A DNA stretch of 53,922 nucleotides from Gloeomargarita sp. SKYB120 (GTDB lineage: Bacteria > Cyanobacteriota > Cyanobacteriia > Gloeomargaritales > Gloeomargaritaceae), in assembly GCA_025062155.1 (NCBI GenBank), contig JANXAM010000015.1:1-53922 (forward strand), written 5' to 3'. Below, piece after piece: positions 1 to 8,346 of the stretch. The notes beneath the pieces are model-generated. The model had not been told where the DNA came from, made no database searches, and saw only the letters and a program-made list of their open reading frames with translations. The position numbers were made by a program, and so were the translations under genes. Every line of letters starts with the position of its first letter. Positions within the stretch are counted from its first letter, which is position 1.

Positions 1-723
1 CCCATGGGCGGTCCCGATCAGTTGCACGCCTCGCTCGGCAATGGTGCGAGCCGCCAGCGCCTCCAGTTCCGTACCAATTTCGTCAATAATGATGGCCTCG
101 GGCATGTGGTTTTCCACCGCCTCGATCATCACCTGGTGCTGCAGTTCGGGCCGGGCCACCTGCATCCGCCGCGCGCGGCCAATCGCAGGGTGAGGAATGT
201 CGCCATCGCCGGCAATTTCGTTCGACGTGTCAATGATGACCACCCGTTTGCCCAGGTCATCGGCCAGCACCCGCGCAATTTCCCGCAGGGCGGTGGTTTT
301 GCCGACACCCGGTCGTCCCAGAAGCAGGATGGATTGCCCCGTTTCCACCAAGTCGCGGATCATGTTGACCGTGCCGAACACCGCCCGTCCCACTCGGCAG
401 GTCAGGCCAATAATTTTCCCCTGGCGGTTGCGGATGCCGCTAATCCGGTGCAAGGTGCGCTCGATGCCCGCCCGGTTGTCGCCGCTGAATTCTCCCACCC
501 GTTCAATGGCGTAGTCCAGGTCGGCCCGCGTCACCGCCTCCTCGTGCAAGTACTCAGTATGGTTGGGGAAACGGGCCTCTGGGCGACGTCCCAAATCCAA
601 GACAATCTCAATAACTTCTGAACGCTGGGGATGGTACTCAAGGGGTTGGCGAATCGAAGGTGGCAGGATAGCCAACAGGGCGTCTAAATCGTCAGTCACT
701 GAAAAGCACTCAGGGTAAGCCAT
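1..723 (-). CDS. Ycf45-like AAA ATPase / R3H-type protein, partial (runs off the left edge)
   Basis: The first 241 residues of a gene that continues past the window edge. The minus-strand reading begins [18 protein letters not shown] and carries a Walker A motif GRPGVGKTT, a Walker B-like [10 protein letters not shown] and a sensor region GTAHG. This is the SpoIIIAA/Ycf45 architecture: cyanobacterial and plastid ATPases with a ring NTPase core and usually a C-terminal R3H nucleic-acid-binding domain, which here would lie outside the window. Family role is poorly defined (RNA/DNA-associated ATPase). The ATG at 721-723 is the first in frame. It is divergent from rpe, so the two share the 724-875 promoter region. 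Confidence 0.85.
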   Translation of the reverse strand, partial: MAYPECFSVTDDLDALLAILPPSIRQPLEYHPQRSEVIEIVLDLGRRPEARFPNHTEYLHEEAVTRADLDYAIERVGEFSGDNRAGIERTLHRISGIRNRQGKIIGLTCRVGRAVFGTVNMIRDLVETGQSILLLGRPGVGKTTALREIARVLADDLGKRVVIIDTSNEIAGDGDIPHPAIGRARRMQVARPELQHQVMIEAVENHMPEAIIIDEIGTELEALAARTIAERGVQLIGTAHG

Positions 724-875
724 GTCTAGGCACCCGTAGAAAAGCCATTGGTGCGATTAACTACATATCTAGCATGGGATGGCAGCTTTCGACTAGCACA
801 CCATGCCCTGAAAATTTTTCGATTGGTCTCATGTTTCCCACTACACTAGAGAAGGGACAGCGAGAGAATGGAGCT

Positions 876-1565
876 ATGACCAGCAAACCGGTGGTGGTGG
901 CACCATCAATCCTATCGGCCGATTTCAGTCGCCTTGGGGCGGAAGTCCAAGCGGTGGACGCTGCCGGTGCGGATTGGATTCACGTGGACGTGATGGATGG
1001 CCGGTTTGTACCCAACATCACGATTGGCCCCTTGGTGGTGGAGGCCCTGCGCCCTGTGACGGCCAAACCGCTGGATGTGCATTTGATGATTGTGGAGCCG
1101 GAACGGTACGTGGCCGATTTTGCCAAGGCTGGCGCTGACATTATTTCGGTCCACGCTGAGAGCAGTGCCACCATTCACCTGCATCGCACCCTCATGCAAA
1201 TCAAGGAGTTGGGCAAGCAAGCCGGCGTGGTCCTCAACCCGGCCAGTCCCCTGGAGCTGATCACCTACGTGCTGGACATCGTGGATTTGGTGTTGATCAT
1301 GAGCGTCAATCCAGGGTTTGGCGGCCAGAGCTTTATTCCCCAGGTGGTGCCGAAAATTCGCCGCCTGCGCCAGATGTGCGATGAGCGGGGGCTAGACCCC
1401 TGGATCGAGGTGGACGGGGGACTCAAGGCGAGCAATACCTGGCAGGTGCTCGAAGCTGGTGCCAACGCCATCGTGGCGGGTTCGGCGGTATTCAAAGCGC
1501 CGGATTATCGGGCAGCGATTGAGGGGATTCGCCATTCGCGCCGGCCAGAACTGGTCACAGCCTAA
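876..1565 (+). CDS. rpe: Ribulose-phosphate 3-epimerase
   Basis: A 229-residue TIM-barrel enzyme that interconverts ribulose 5-phosphate and xylulose 5-phosphate in the Calvin cycle and pentose phosphate pathway. The N-terminus [16 protein letters not shown], the metal/catalytic segment [14 protein letters not shown], the central [15 protein letters not shown] and WIEVDGG are family signatures, and the length is normal. The reading frame is open from 774, but the ATG at 876 places the conserved start correctly; the upstream extension has no family resemblance. It lies 58 bp before an M23 peptidase gene on the same strand, so the two may be co-transcribed. Confidence 0.96.
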   Translation: MTSKPVVVAPSILSADFSRLGAEVQAVDAAGADWIHVDVMDGRFVPNITIGPLVVEALRPVTAKPLDVHLMIVEPERYVADFAKAGADIISVHAESSATIHLHRTLMQIKELGKQAGVVLNPASPLELITYVLDIVDLVLIMSVNPGFGGQSFIPQVVPKIRRLRQMCDERGLDPWIEVDGGLKASNTWQVLEAGANAIVAGSAVFKAPDYRAAIEGIRHSRRPELVTA

Positions 1566-1623
1566 CGGTTGCCCTTGCGCGGTCGCTGGAGTATAGTGCA
1601 TTCCAGGTGGGCGGATACGGTGC

Positions 1624-2172
1624 ATGCAGTGGTGGCGAGGAGTAATGGGCCTGCTGGTGACGGCGGGTCTGGTAGGCTGGCCTTGGCCAAGTCAACCGCA
1701 GCGGGTGACGGTGGGCGGTTGGCATCAAGCGTCATTTCCGCTTGAGCAATTTTTGGGTTACACATCGCCCTTTGGGCCTCGCGGCGACGAGTTCCACTAC
1801 GGGTTAGATATTGCGGCGCCGGAAGGGAGCTACGTTCGCAACTGGTGGGTTGGGCAAGTGGTGGAGGTCCGCCAGGATGGCTACTGCGGTACAACGGTGG
1901 TCATTGCGTCAGGTCGCTGGCGGCACATCTACTGCCACTTGCGGGGCCAACCGCGCCAGTATCGCGGTCTTGCTTACCTCGACGACCCTGGCAGTGGTCT
2001 CCTGCTTCGGGAAGGGCAATGGGTTGCTACCGGCGCGCGCATCGGTCGGGTGGGGATGACGGGTCGCACGACAGGACCTCATCTGCACTGGGGGCTTCAG
2101 TACGACGGTCGTTGGATTGACCCGGCTCTCATCCTGCGGGCGATGTACAGCCAACGGCAAGCGCAACGGTGA
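1624..2172 (+). CDS. M23-family peptidase (LytM-like), exported
   Basis: A 182-residue protein with a hydrophobic N-terminal segment (about residues 5-21) that looks like a signal or anchor sequence, then an M23/LytM zinc endopeptidase fold. The zinc-site motifs are present: HxxxD at H58-D62 (FHYGLD) and HxH at H153/H155 (GPHLHWG), with H105 as the likely catalytic base. Such enzymes cut peptidoglycan cross-links in the periplasm or act as regulators of wall hydrolases. It is shorter than many M23 proteins because there is no LysM or coiled-coil region. Its stop is 4 bp from the convergent pentapeptide gene stop. Confidence 0.88.
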   Translation: MQWWRGVMGLLVTAGLVGWPWPSQPQRVTVGGWHQASFPLEQFLGYTSPFGPRGDEFHYGLDIAAPEGSYVRNWWVGQVVEVRQDGYCGTTVVIASGRWRHIYCHLRGQPRQYRGLAYLDDPGSGLLLREGQWVATGARIGRVGMTGRTTGPHLHWGLQYDGRWIDPALILRAMYSQRQAQR

Positions 2173-2176
2173 TGGG

Positions 2177-2878
2177 TTAGGTTTCCCAGCTCACTTCGGT
2201 CAGGTCAGCGCCTTGGACATCCGCCAGCAGCAATTGGGTTTGAAAAAAATGGCCTTGGCGCAGGTTGGCATGGCGCAAGGACGCCTTGAACAGGTTTGCC
2301 CCGCTCCAATCCACCCCTTCGCATTCGGCATAGTCCAAACAGGCATGGGCCAGGTCGGCGTTGACCAGGTTGGCGCCAGTTAAATTTGCGCCCCGCAAAT
2401 GGGCCCCCACCAAAATGGCATTGGTCAGCATGGCTCTGGAGGCATTCACGCCCTGCATCAGGGCCTTGGATAAGTTGGCTCCCACCCAGTCCACGCCGCG
2501 ACAATTGGCCTGGTGTAAAATCACGCCAGTCAGGTCCGCGAGACGAAAGACAGCGTTGCGCAAAATGGCTCCGGTCAAATTGCACCAACTCAAGTCGGCG
2601 CTGGCAAAATGCGCCCCGGCAAACACTGCTTGGGAGCAATCGCTCTGGGGGAGTTTAGCCCGATAAAAGTTGCTGTCGCGCAGACAGGCCCCCTGGAGAC
2701 AGGAACCCGCCAGATTTACCATGTAGAACACCGCGCCCGTCAAATCGGCTTCAGTGAGATTGAGCCCCGGCAAATGGGTTTGGACAACAATAATCCCCTG
2801 CAAATTGCACCTGCTGAAGTCCCGTTCTCCTTGGGCGTAGCGCTCCAGAAAATCATCAGAAGCCAGCGGCGTTGCCAC
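2177..2878 (-). CDS. Pentapeptide-repeat protein
   Basis: A 233-residue protein made almost entirely of A(D/N)Lxx pentapeptide repeats (for example ADLTGAVFYMVNLAGS, ANLTGANLVNADLAH), roughly from residue 40 to 228. These fold as a right-handed quadrilateral beta-helix. Cyanobacteria carry many such proteins; most have no known function and act by protein binding. The N-terminal 35 residues (MATPLASDDFLERYAQGERDF) look like the cap usual for the family. No signal peptide or transmembrane helix is visible, so it is probably cytoplasmic. Converges on the M23 peptidase gene. Confidence 0.9.
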   Translation of the reverse strand: MATPLASDDFLERYAQGERDFSRCNLQGIIVVQTHLPGLNLTEADLTGAVFYMVNLAGSCLQGACLRDSNFYRAKLPQSDCSQAVFAGAHFASADLSWCNLTGAILRNAVFRLADLTGVILHQANCRGVDWVGANLSKALMQGVNASRAMLTNAILVGAHLRGANLTGANLVNADLAHACLDYAECEGVDWSGANLFKASLRHANLRQGHFFQTQLLLADVQGADLTEVSWET

Positions 2879-2934
2879 AGTTGCCTGTCCTGAGGGCCGT
2901 TGTTCCTCATCTTAACGTCGCATTCTGGGAAAGC

Positions 2935-3300
2935 TTAGAAAAACAAGTTGTCCAAGGACAACACCGCCCGATTGCCCCGTTCCAGTTCCCCTAGCAGGCG
3001 GTTCAACTGCACCCAGACCAGCCAGGTCGTCAAAACCGCCAAGCCCACCGCCGCCCCCAACGACCATTGCCAGGGAAATCCAAAGATATAGAGACCAGCG
3101 GTCAAAAACCCTGTTATGCCCCCATTAATGCCAATGACGGGCAAGCGCAGTTGTTGCCGCAGGTCTGCGAGGGTGCGGGTCGAATGCTGGGTCTGCCAGG
3201 ACTGAACCGCCTGCCTGAGCAGGGCATTCAAGGCGCTGCCGGAGGCTAGGGCGGCCAGTAGCCCCATTAGTAGCAACAGATACGGAGGTTCTCCGTACAC
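2935..3300 (-). CDS. Small hypothetical membrane protein
   Basis: A 121-residue protein with an N-terminal hydrophobic helix (LLLLMGLLAALASGSALNALL) and a pair of hydrophobic segments in the second half (about 53-90), so probably three membrane spans with a basic loop between. I do not recognise the family. The longest frame starts at a GTG (3300); an ATG at 3267 is an alternative that would shorten the first helix. It begins 15 bp after the LpxB-like gene and is probably its operon partner. Confidence 0.6.
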   Translation of the reverse strand: MYGEPPYLLLLMGLLAALASGSALNALLRQAVQSWQTQHSTRTLADLRQQLRLPVIGINGGITGFLTAGLYIFGFPWQWSLGAAVGLAVLTTWLVWVQLNRLLGELERGNRAVLSLDNLFF

Positions 3301-3315
3301 CCGCTCGACCTACAC

Positions 3316-4566
3316 CTACGTTTTATCTATCCTACCATCGCGCAGGAGCTGGGCCACCATTTCTGCCAGGGCTTGGTCTGCTCCCGCTGGCCCCCGCAGT
3401 TGTAACAGTTCCCGCCGCATCTGGTCCAAACGCTCGGGGTGCTGCAGGTACTCGCCAATCAGGTGTCCCACTGTCTCCGGTGCGATGGCTCCCACGAGTT
3501 CCGGCACGACCATCCGGCCCGCCCACCGATTGGGCCAGGCAAGCAAGCCCAGGCGCTCCCGTTGCCACCGTCCGTACAGCGCGGCAAAGACGGGTCCAAG
3601 GCCCGGCAAGTTGGCCAGAATTCCCGCCACACCATCCCACGCCCGCGCGATGTTCCCCAAGCCCTGGTGGGTGAGCAACAAGACAAGCATGGGCACGCCC
3701 AACGCGCCCAGCTCCGCTGTGTTGGCCCCGACCGTCGTTACGCATAGCCAGCACTGTTGCAGAACGTCGTAGGCGGGGAATTGGGTCACCAACCGCACCC
3801 GCACGCCGTTTTCTAGAACAAAGGCAGGCTCGGGTTCGGAAACCAGGGTCGCCGAGCGCCACTGGAGTCGCCTAAGCAGGGGATTGGTTTGCGGGTCGGC
3901 ATAGCGGGCCAAATCGGTCACGGTCAAGGTCGGCGCGACGGGAAGGACAAAGGTCAGGTCGGGATAGCGTTCCCCCAACCACGCTGCCAGCGTGAGACAG
4001 AAGGGGACGCCCTGGGTGAGTTTGCAGGCTTTGGAGCCAGGTAACAAACCGATCTGGCGCTGGGGAAGCGCGGGTTTTTCCCAGGCCCGGGCCGCTGCCA
4101 CAATCAAGTCCCCCACTACGCGTGCCCGCTGCCGGTAGCGGGGAGGAACCTGGGCCAGTAAATGGGGTTGCGCCAGCGCCAGACCGCTAAACCAGCCAGG
4201 CCAGCGCACCCGCACCTCTGCGTAGGCTAGAGTCGGGTAGCCCAAGCGCCAGCCGCACACCAGGGTGTAAAAAGGGTCGCCCCCCAAAAACAAGACCACA
4301 CCGCGCGGCAACCAATCCCAAGCGTCGGCGGTTTGTCCCCAGAGCAAAAACGGCCAGAAATGCTGCGCCGCCTGCACGCGCGTGACGCCTGGCATCTGGG
4401 TCAAAAGGCGGGTTTCCGTGCCGGTGCTGTGGGGACAAGGGGATAACACCACGGAAATGCGCAGGTGCTCGCCCCAGGTCCGCCACAACTGCTGGACAAC
4501 TGGGCGCACCCAGGTCGCCACTTCCCCCGGCCCATTGGTCAGGATGAGAACGTCCGCCTCCGGCAT
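3316..4566 (-). CDS. Lipid-A-disaccharide synthase-related glycosyltransferase (LpxB-like)
   Basis: A 416-residue protein resembling the cyanobacterial 'lipid-A-disaccharide synthase-related' family rather than LpxB itself. It opens with DVLILTNGPGEVATWVRPV, the GT-B donor-side start, and has the C-terminal nucleotide-sugar binding region CWLCVTTVGANTAELGALGVPMLVLL. The substrate is unknown; LpxB proper joins UDP-2,3-diacylglucosamine to lipid X, but members of this branch have not been assigned. Its ATG directly follows the stop of the DUF3067 gene (TAG then ATG, no gap), so the two are translationally linked. A small membrane protein follows 15 bp on. Confidence 0.75.
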   Translation of the reverse strand: MPEADVLILTNGPGEVATWVRPVVQQLWRTWGEHLRISVVLSPCPHSTGTETRLLTQMPGVTRVQAAQHFWPFLLWGQTADAWDWLPRGVVLFLGGDPFYTLVCGWRLGYPTLAYAEVRVRWPGWFSGLALAQPHLLAQVPPRYRQRARVVGDLIVAAARAWEKPALPQRQIGLLPGSKACKLTQGVPFCLTLAAWLGERYPDLTFVLPVAPTLTVTDLARYADPQTNPLLRRLQWRSATLVSEPEPAFVLENGVRVRLVTQFPAYDVLQQCWLCVTTVGANTAELGALGVPMLVLLLTHQGLGNIARAWDGVAGILANLPGLGPVFAALYGRWQRERLGLLAWPNRWAGRMVVPELVGAIAPETVGHLIGEYLQHPERLDQMRRELLQLRGPAGADQALAEMVAQLLRDGRIDKT

Positions 4567-4887
4567 CTACCCTGGTTCTCCGAGCCATTCCACCGCCCGC
4601 TGCCCCAGGGACAAGGGCAAACTCACGGCTCGCCCTAAACGTGGTCGTTCCCGCGTTTGTTCCAGCCACTGCCACACTTGGTCCACCACCTGCCACTCGT
4701 GCAGATGTAGCAGGATGTGCTGTAGATGGGCGAGGTACTCCTCTTCGCTCAGGGGGAATGACGCCTGCTCCAAGTAACGCCACATGACCTGAAAGTAAAC
4801 TCGGTCCCGCAGGCGCCGCAGTTGCACATCGTAGGCATGCCCCCACTTGCGCTGCAGGAGCTGCCGCAAGTCCTGTGCCGTTTTCAT
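4567..4887 (-). CDS. DUF3067 family protein
   Basis: A 106-residue protein of the DUF3067 family found in cyanobacteria and plant plastids. The characteristic pieces are the start LLQRKWGHAYDVQLRR, the centre QVMWRYLEQASFPLSEEEY and the end TRERPRLGRAVSLPLSLG. No catalytic function is known. It starts 25 bp after the stop of the CnfR-like regulator and abuts the LpxB-like gene, so a transcript from the cnfR promoter could read into this operon. Confidence 0.85.
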   Translation of the reverse strand: MKTAQDLRQLLQRKWGHAYDVQLRRLRDRVYFQVMWRYLEQASFPLSEEEYLAHLQHILLHLHEWQVVDQVWQWLEQTRERPRLGRAVSLPLSLGQRAVEWLGEPG

Positions 4888-4912
4888 CCCGGCCCTCCGG
4901 TTGGCTCCCCCT

Positions 4913-6412
4913 CTATCCTAATCCGGCTCCAGCGCTGGCGGGGTCGGGTAGCTGGTTCAATACCGTTTGGAGTAGGGCCATGTCTTGGGGTTTGAGCCGG
5001 TAGCGGCCCGATTCAATATCCCGCAGCCAGCTTTGACTTTTGTTGAGTAGGGCGCAAAGTTGACGCTGACTGAGCCTCTTCTGGAGACGCGCCTGTTTCA
5101 CGAAGGTGCCGGTGAGACCCGCCGGAGTCGGCAAGTTCGGCTGGGTTGAACGCTCCTTGGGCGGCGCTTTTGCAGGCCAGTCGGCGGGGAATGCCGTCAC
5201 CTGCACAGCGGCGTTGACCAACTGCACCCACTTCTGCTTGGAGTTGGTTTTGGGTGCCGGCGCTTGGGTCATCCAATACTCCAACGCTTCTTCGGGGTCA
5301 TCGGGGACTTCTTGGGCACTAGCCCACCAGGGCCAAAGGGCGCGCGGGTAAAACGGCTCGGCAAGCAGGGGCCGGAAACCGTAGTCGAACAGAGGCGCCA
5401 AATCGGCTTCAAACCCAGCCATGAGCTGGCGACGCAGGTTGGCTTGGTGCCAGGCCGACTGGAGCAAGGTATCCCCATAGACCAGCTTGAGCAAAGTGGC
5501 CACCTTGGTCTGGGGTTCTCGCCGCAGCCGCAACTGAAACAGGAAGTACAGCAGCAGCACCACCGCCCCTGGATGCCGTTTCCACAGGTGCATGACCTGC
5601 GGCGCTAAGGAGCGGGGCAACCAACCGTACTGGTAATAGGCCGTTTTTTGGCGGGCCTGCTCGCGGTTGAGAAAGTAGGTGGCCCAGGGACCAGCAAACA
5701 CCTGAAACGACAGGCCGCTCAAGTACGTTGAGCCGTCTTTCGCAGTGGCGATGTGATAGGTCGGGGTGATGCGCCACAGGGGGGCAAACGGGAGATGAAC
5801 CGCCGGGATTTGCCCTCGCCGTTGCCAGGACACTTCCACTTCTAAGGCCGCTGCTTGCCGCATCCAGGCCTCGATGAGCAGGAGTTTTCGCAGGCGGTTC
5901 AGGTCCTTGCGCTGCGGCCATCCCAAAAACTCGGCAACCAGTCGGTCGTTGAGCACCAGGGCTTCCTCCCAGGGGCGGGACTTCTGGGTTGCGCAGGCGG
6001 CCAGCAACAGGTGCATCGTCACCACCCGCATGTCCCGCTGCTCCCAGTCGGCGCGGGGTAACCGGTAGCGCAACCGGCCCGAGGGTCCCTGGTACTCCCA
6101 AACCAGGAAACCGTTGTCCTCGCGCCATGCGTGGTAGGGTCGCTGGGTCATCAAATGACAGGCTTGCCAGATCACCAAACAGGAAGCAAAGGGCGTGTTG
6201 CGACCGTTCTGGTAGAGGGCTACATTCGGCGCAGGAACCGCTGTGGTCGCAGGGCGACCGTGGGGCAACGTTAGTAACTGACTCAAACACTGGTAACTCT
6301 GATTACAAACTACCGCCGTTTCAGTCAACGCACGGTCACAATGGACATTCAGGTTGAATTCACCGCAACTTGACACAGGACACGTATTCAACATGGATTC
6401 TGCCTGCGCCAT
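4913..6412 (-). CDS. cnfR: CnfR/PatB-like nif transcriptional activator with degenerate ferredoxin module
   Basis: A 499-residue protein. The C-terminus (about 430-488) is an XRE-type helix-turn-helix (RLSQRQLCALLNKSQSWLRD) of the kind ending PatB/CnfR, the master activator of nif genes in cyanobacteria under low oxygen. The segment LYQNGRNTPFASCLVIWQAC (67-86) and the following WEYQG...LRYRLP region also match that family as I remember it. CnfR normally begins with a bacterial-type ferredoxin holding two 4Fe-4S clusters; here no CxxCxxC is present, only Cys11, 16, 25, 36 and 42. Nothing upstream in other frames restores it. It sits 176 bp behind nifZ on the same strand. Start at 6412; an ATG at 6394 is the alternative. 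Identity is from remembered motifs, not a search. Confidence 0.72.
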   Translation of the reverse strand: MAQAESMLNTCPVSSCGEFNLNVHCDRALTETAVVCNQSYQCLSQLLTLPHGRPATTAVPAPNVALYQNGRNTPFASCLVIWQACHLMTQRPYHAWREDNGFLVWEYQGPSGRLRYRLPRADWEQRDMRVVTMHLLLAACATQKSRPWEEALVLNDRLVAEFLGWPQRKDLNRLRKLLLIEAWMRQAAALEVEVSWQRRGQIPAVHLPFAPLWRITPTYHIATAKDGSTYLSGLSFQVFAGPWATYFLNREQARQKTAYYQYGWLPRSLAPQVMHLWKRHPGAVVLLLYFLFQLRLRREPQTKVATLLKLVYGDTLLQSAWHQANLRRQLMAGFEADLAPLFDYGFRPLLAEPFYPRALWPWWASAQEVPDDPEEALEYWMTQAPAPKTNSKQKWVQLVNAAVQVTAFPADWPAKAPPKERSTQPNLPTPAGLTGTFVKQARLQKRLSQRQLCALLNKSQSWLRDIESGRYRLKPQDMALLQTVLNQLPDPASAGAGLG

Positions 6413-6449
6413 CGCTGTTCTCCTGCGTGACCAGCCAATTCAGAATGGG

Positions 6450-6466
6450 ATTTCCTATCAGGAAAT
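6450..6466. promoter_or_regulatory. Palindrome upstream of cnfR (candidate operator)
   Basis: ATTTCCTATCAGGAAAT is a perfect inverted repeat with 7-bp arms around a 3-nt centre, 38-54 bp before the cnfR ATG. It has no U-run and lies in the promoter window, so an operator is more likely than a terminator. The binding protein is unknown. Confidence 0.45.
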
Positions 6467-6495
6467 TTAGGGTTTGATAGCCGTCAGGTTTTGTA

Positions 6496-6510
6496 ACTTG
6501 CCAGACAAGT
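6496..6510. promoter_or_regulatory. Second inverted repeat upstream of cnfR
   Basis: ACTTGCCAGACAAGT has 5-bp perfect arms around a 5-nt spacer and lies about 85-100 bp before the cnfR start. With the palindrome at 6450-6466 it suggests a regulated promoter in the 176-bp gap after nifZ. Confidence 0.35.
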
Positions 6511-6588
6511 ATCAACGATTTTCAGGTTTTTTTAACGTTAGTGGTTGATGGTCAAGCGACTGGCGTTTGTGAACGAAGGACAGCTGAC

Positions 6589-6873
6589 CTAGCTCCCAAC
6601 CGAGCCATCGTCCGGCGGCTCCAGGCTTTCCAACTCGTGGCCGCGACACCCCACAACAATTCCCAATTCCACAAAGTGGACGCTGTAGATGTAAAACGCC
6701 TGCAAAAACGTGCCAATGCCCACTACGTAGCCCACTGCCCCTTTGCGCGCTAGGACTTCCCGCGCGCCCCGCCCGATAAAGGTGCCGTCGTTGCGAACCG
6801 TGCGGGTAAGGCGCACCTTTTGGCCCAGTTCAAACTGTGGCGGCGCATCTAATTCGCTAGAGCGGCGGTCCAT
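6589..6873 (-). CDS. nifZ: Nitrogen fixation protein NifZ
   Basis: A 94-residue NifZ, needed for maturation of the nitrogenase MoFe-protein P-cluster. Family features are [19 protein letters not shown], the [19 protein letters not shown] core and [17 protein letters not shown]. The ATG at 6873 overlaps the last 25 bp of nifV; a longer open frame to 6996 is nifV antisense-frame sequence and is not credible. nifV-nifZ is the normal cyanobacterial pair. nifT, often next, is absent; a 176-bp gap leads to cnfR instead. Confidence 0.9.
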   Translation of the reverse strand: MDRRSSELDAPPQFELGQKVRLTRTVRNDGTFIGRGAREVLARKGAVGYVVGIGTFLQAFYIYSVHFVELGIVVGCRGHELESLEPPDDGSVGS

Positions 6874-7988
6874 AACGCCTGCACTTGACGCGCAATGGTC
6901 AGCAATTCCGATAAGGACAGGCCGCCCTTGTGACGGGTCGCCCGCCGGCGCACAATTGCCAAAATCGCTCGGGCCTGCTCCAGGGTGACCGTACAACCAG
7001 CCTGCTGCAACACATGGCGCAGCGCATGGGTACCCGAGTGTTTGCCAATTACCAGTTGTCGCTGGCGTCCCACCAGCTCTGGGGGATAGAGTTCATAGGT
7101 GGTTGGGTTTGCCAAAATCCCGTGGGCGTGGATGCCCGACTCGTGGGCAAAGGCGTTTTCCCCCACAATAGCCTTGCAGGGTGCTGGCTGGCAGTTGGCC
7201 GCCTGAGCCACCCGCTGGGACAGCTCCCATAGGCGCCTGGTGTCAATGGGCAAAGGCGAACCGTACAGGGTTTTGAGCGCCACCACCACTTCCTCCAAGG
7301 CGGCGTTCCCAGCCCGTTCCCCCAGGCCATTGACCGTGGTATTGACCGAGCGCGCGCCCGCCTTGACCCCCGCCAGGGCGTTAGCCGTCGCCATACCCAA
7401 GTCGTCGTGGGTGTGCATCTCCACAGGAATCTCCAGCGCACTCGTCAATTGGCGCACCCGTTCGTAGGTCAGGAAGGGGTCCAAGCACCCAACCGTATCA
7501 CAAAAACGAAACCGCTCGGCGCCCCAGGCTTGGGCGTAGCTGGCCACCTCTAGCACAAAGTCAGGGTCGGCGCGGGAACTGTCCTCCCCGCCCACCGCCA
7601 CAAACAACCCGTGGGATTTCGCAAATTCGATACACGCTCGCAGTTGCTGGAGCATCCTCCAGCGGTCGCCGCCGAATTTGACCGCAATCTGGACCTCTGA
7701 CACCGGCACCGAAATATGCACCCGCTGCAGCCCGCACGCAATCGATGCCTGCACATCTTCTATCCGACAGCGGTTCCAGCCCAGGAGTTGAGCCGGCAGA
7801 CCGGCACGGACAATCTGTTGAATGGCTTGGGCTTCGTCACCGCCCATCGCCGGAATACCGATTTCCAGTTCAGGAACGCCGATTTCAGCTAGCAGTCGGG
7901 CAATCGCCAGCTTTTCCTCAACGGTAAAAGCCACGCCCGCCGCCTGTTCCCCATCTCGCAACGTCGTGTCGTTGATCCAGACCTTCAT
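6849..7988 (-). CDS. nifV: Homocitrate synthase NifV
   Basis: A 379-residue enzyme that condenses acetyl-CoA with 2-oxoglutarate to give homocitrate, the organic ligand of FeMo-cofactor. The HMGL-like TIM barrel starts [18 protein letters not shown] and has the metal-binding [19 protein letters not shown] and the [14 protein letters not shown] loop; the C-terminal regulatory-type stretch contains [13 protein letters not shown]. The frame is open to 8105, but the ATG at 7988 fits the family start and has GGTAGGG just upstream. It follows a 32-residue peptide gene with a 2-bp gap. Confidence 0.95.
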   Translation of the reverse strand: MKVWINDTTLRDGEQAAGVAFTVEEKLAIARLLAEIGVPELEIGIPAMGGDEAQAIQQIVRAGLPAQLLGWNRCRIEDVQASIACGLQRVHISVPVSEVQIAVKFGGDRWRMLQQLRACIEFAKSHGLFVAVGGEDSSRADPDFVLEVASYAQAWGAERFRFCDTVGCLDPFLTYERVRQLTSALEIPVEMHTHDDLGMATANALAGVKAGARSVNTTVNGLGERAGNAALEEVVVALKTLYGSPLPIDTRRLWELSQRVAQAANCQPAPCKAIVGENAFAHESGIHAHGILANPTTYELYPPELVGRQRQLVIGKHSGTHALRHVLQQAGCTVTLEQARAILAIVRRRATRHKGGLSLSELLTIARQVQALWTAALAN

Positions 7989-7990
7989 CC

Positions 7991-8089
7991 CTACCGAAAC
8001 AGGTGCTGGATGAACCACCAAATCGCCGCCGTGTAGAGACATAGAAAGCCAAGGAAACACACAAAATTCACAACCGTGATAGCCGTCAT
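7991..8089 (-). CDS. 32-aa single-span membrane peptide between the Asr1405-like gene and nifV
   Basis: A short frame reading [19 protein letters not shown] then [13 protein letters not shown] and a stop. It is one hydrophobic helix with a WW aromatic belt and a basic end, typical of a real small membrane protein. Its ATG overlaps the TGA of the preceding Asr1405-like gene (ATGA), and it ends 2 bp before the nifV ATG, so three genes are tightly coupled. In Anabaena PCC 7120 a short gene, asr1406, lies at the equivalent place between asr1405 and nifV; equivalence is my inference from position. Function unknown. Confidence 0.65.
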   Translation of the reverse strand: MTAITVVNFVCFLGFLCLYTAAIWWFIQHLFR

Positions 8090-8346
8090 AGGATTTCGCC
8101 TCCACGCGCAGCGCAACTATGCCAACAGCGTTCCAACCACTCCACTTGTTGCCGGCGCGATGTCAGGAAACGAAATAGAACCATGGATACCAGTATCGCT
8201 TCCAGTGCATTTTTGATTTCAATCCGCAGGGAACCATCGTTTAGGCATTCACAGTGAATCCCAAAGTCCTGCAGCCGAGAGCGCACACTCCAGCGCTCCC
8301 CCACCGGTACTGTTTCAACATGGTCCATCAGAATAGCATCCCACAT
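8086..8346 (-). CDS. Asr1405/Asl0597 family protein
   Basis: An 86-residue protein found beside nifV in diazotrophic cyanobacteria. The family pattern is visible: a start near the HTH-like [17 protein letters not shown], a middle [12 protein letters not shown] and an end [13 protein letters not shown]. The frame is open to 8565, but the ATG at 8346 has GGAG 9 bp upstream and gives the usual family length; the extra N-terminal residues look like leader DNA read through. Function is unknown. It heads the leftward arm asr1405-like, 32-aa peptide, nifV, nifZ. Confidence 0.78.
   Translation of the reverse strand: MWDAILMDHVETVPVGERWSVRSRLQDFGIHCECLNDGSLRIEIKNALEAILVSMVLFRFLTSRRQQVEWLERCWHSCAARGGEIL

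Noticed and set aside
4-621. Plus-strand 205-codon frame at the left edge.
   Set aside because: The minus strand encodes the Ycf45-like ATPase with clear Walker motifs through the same region.
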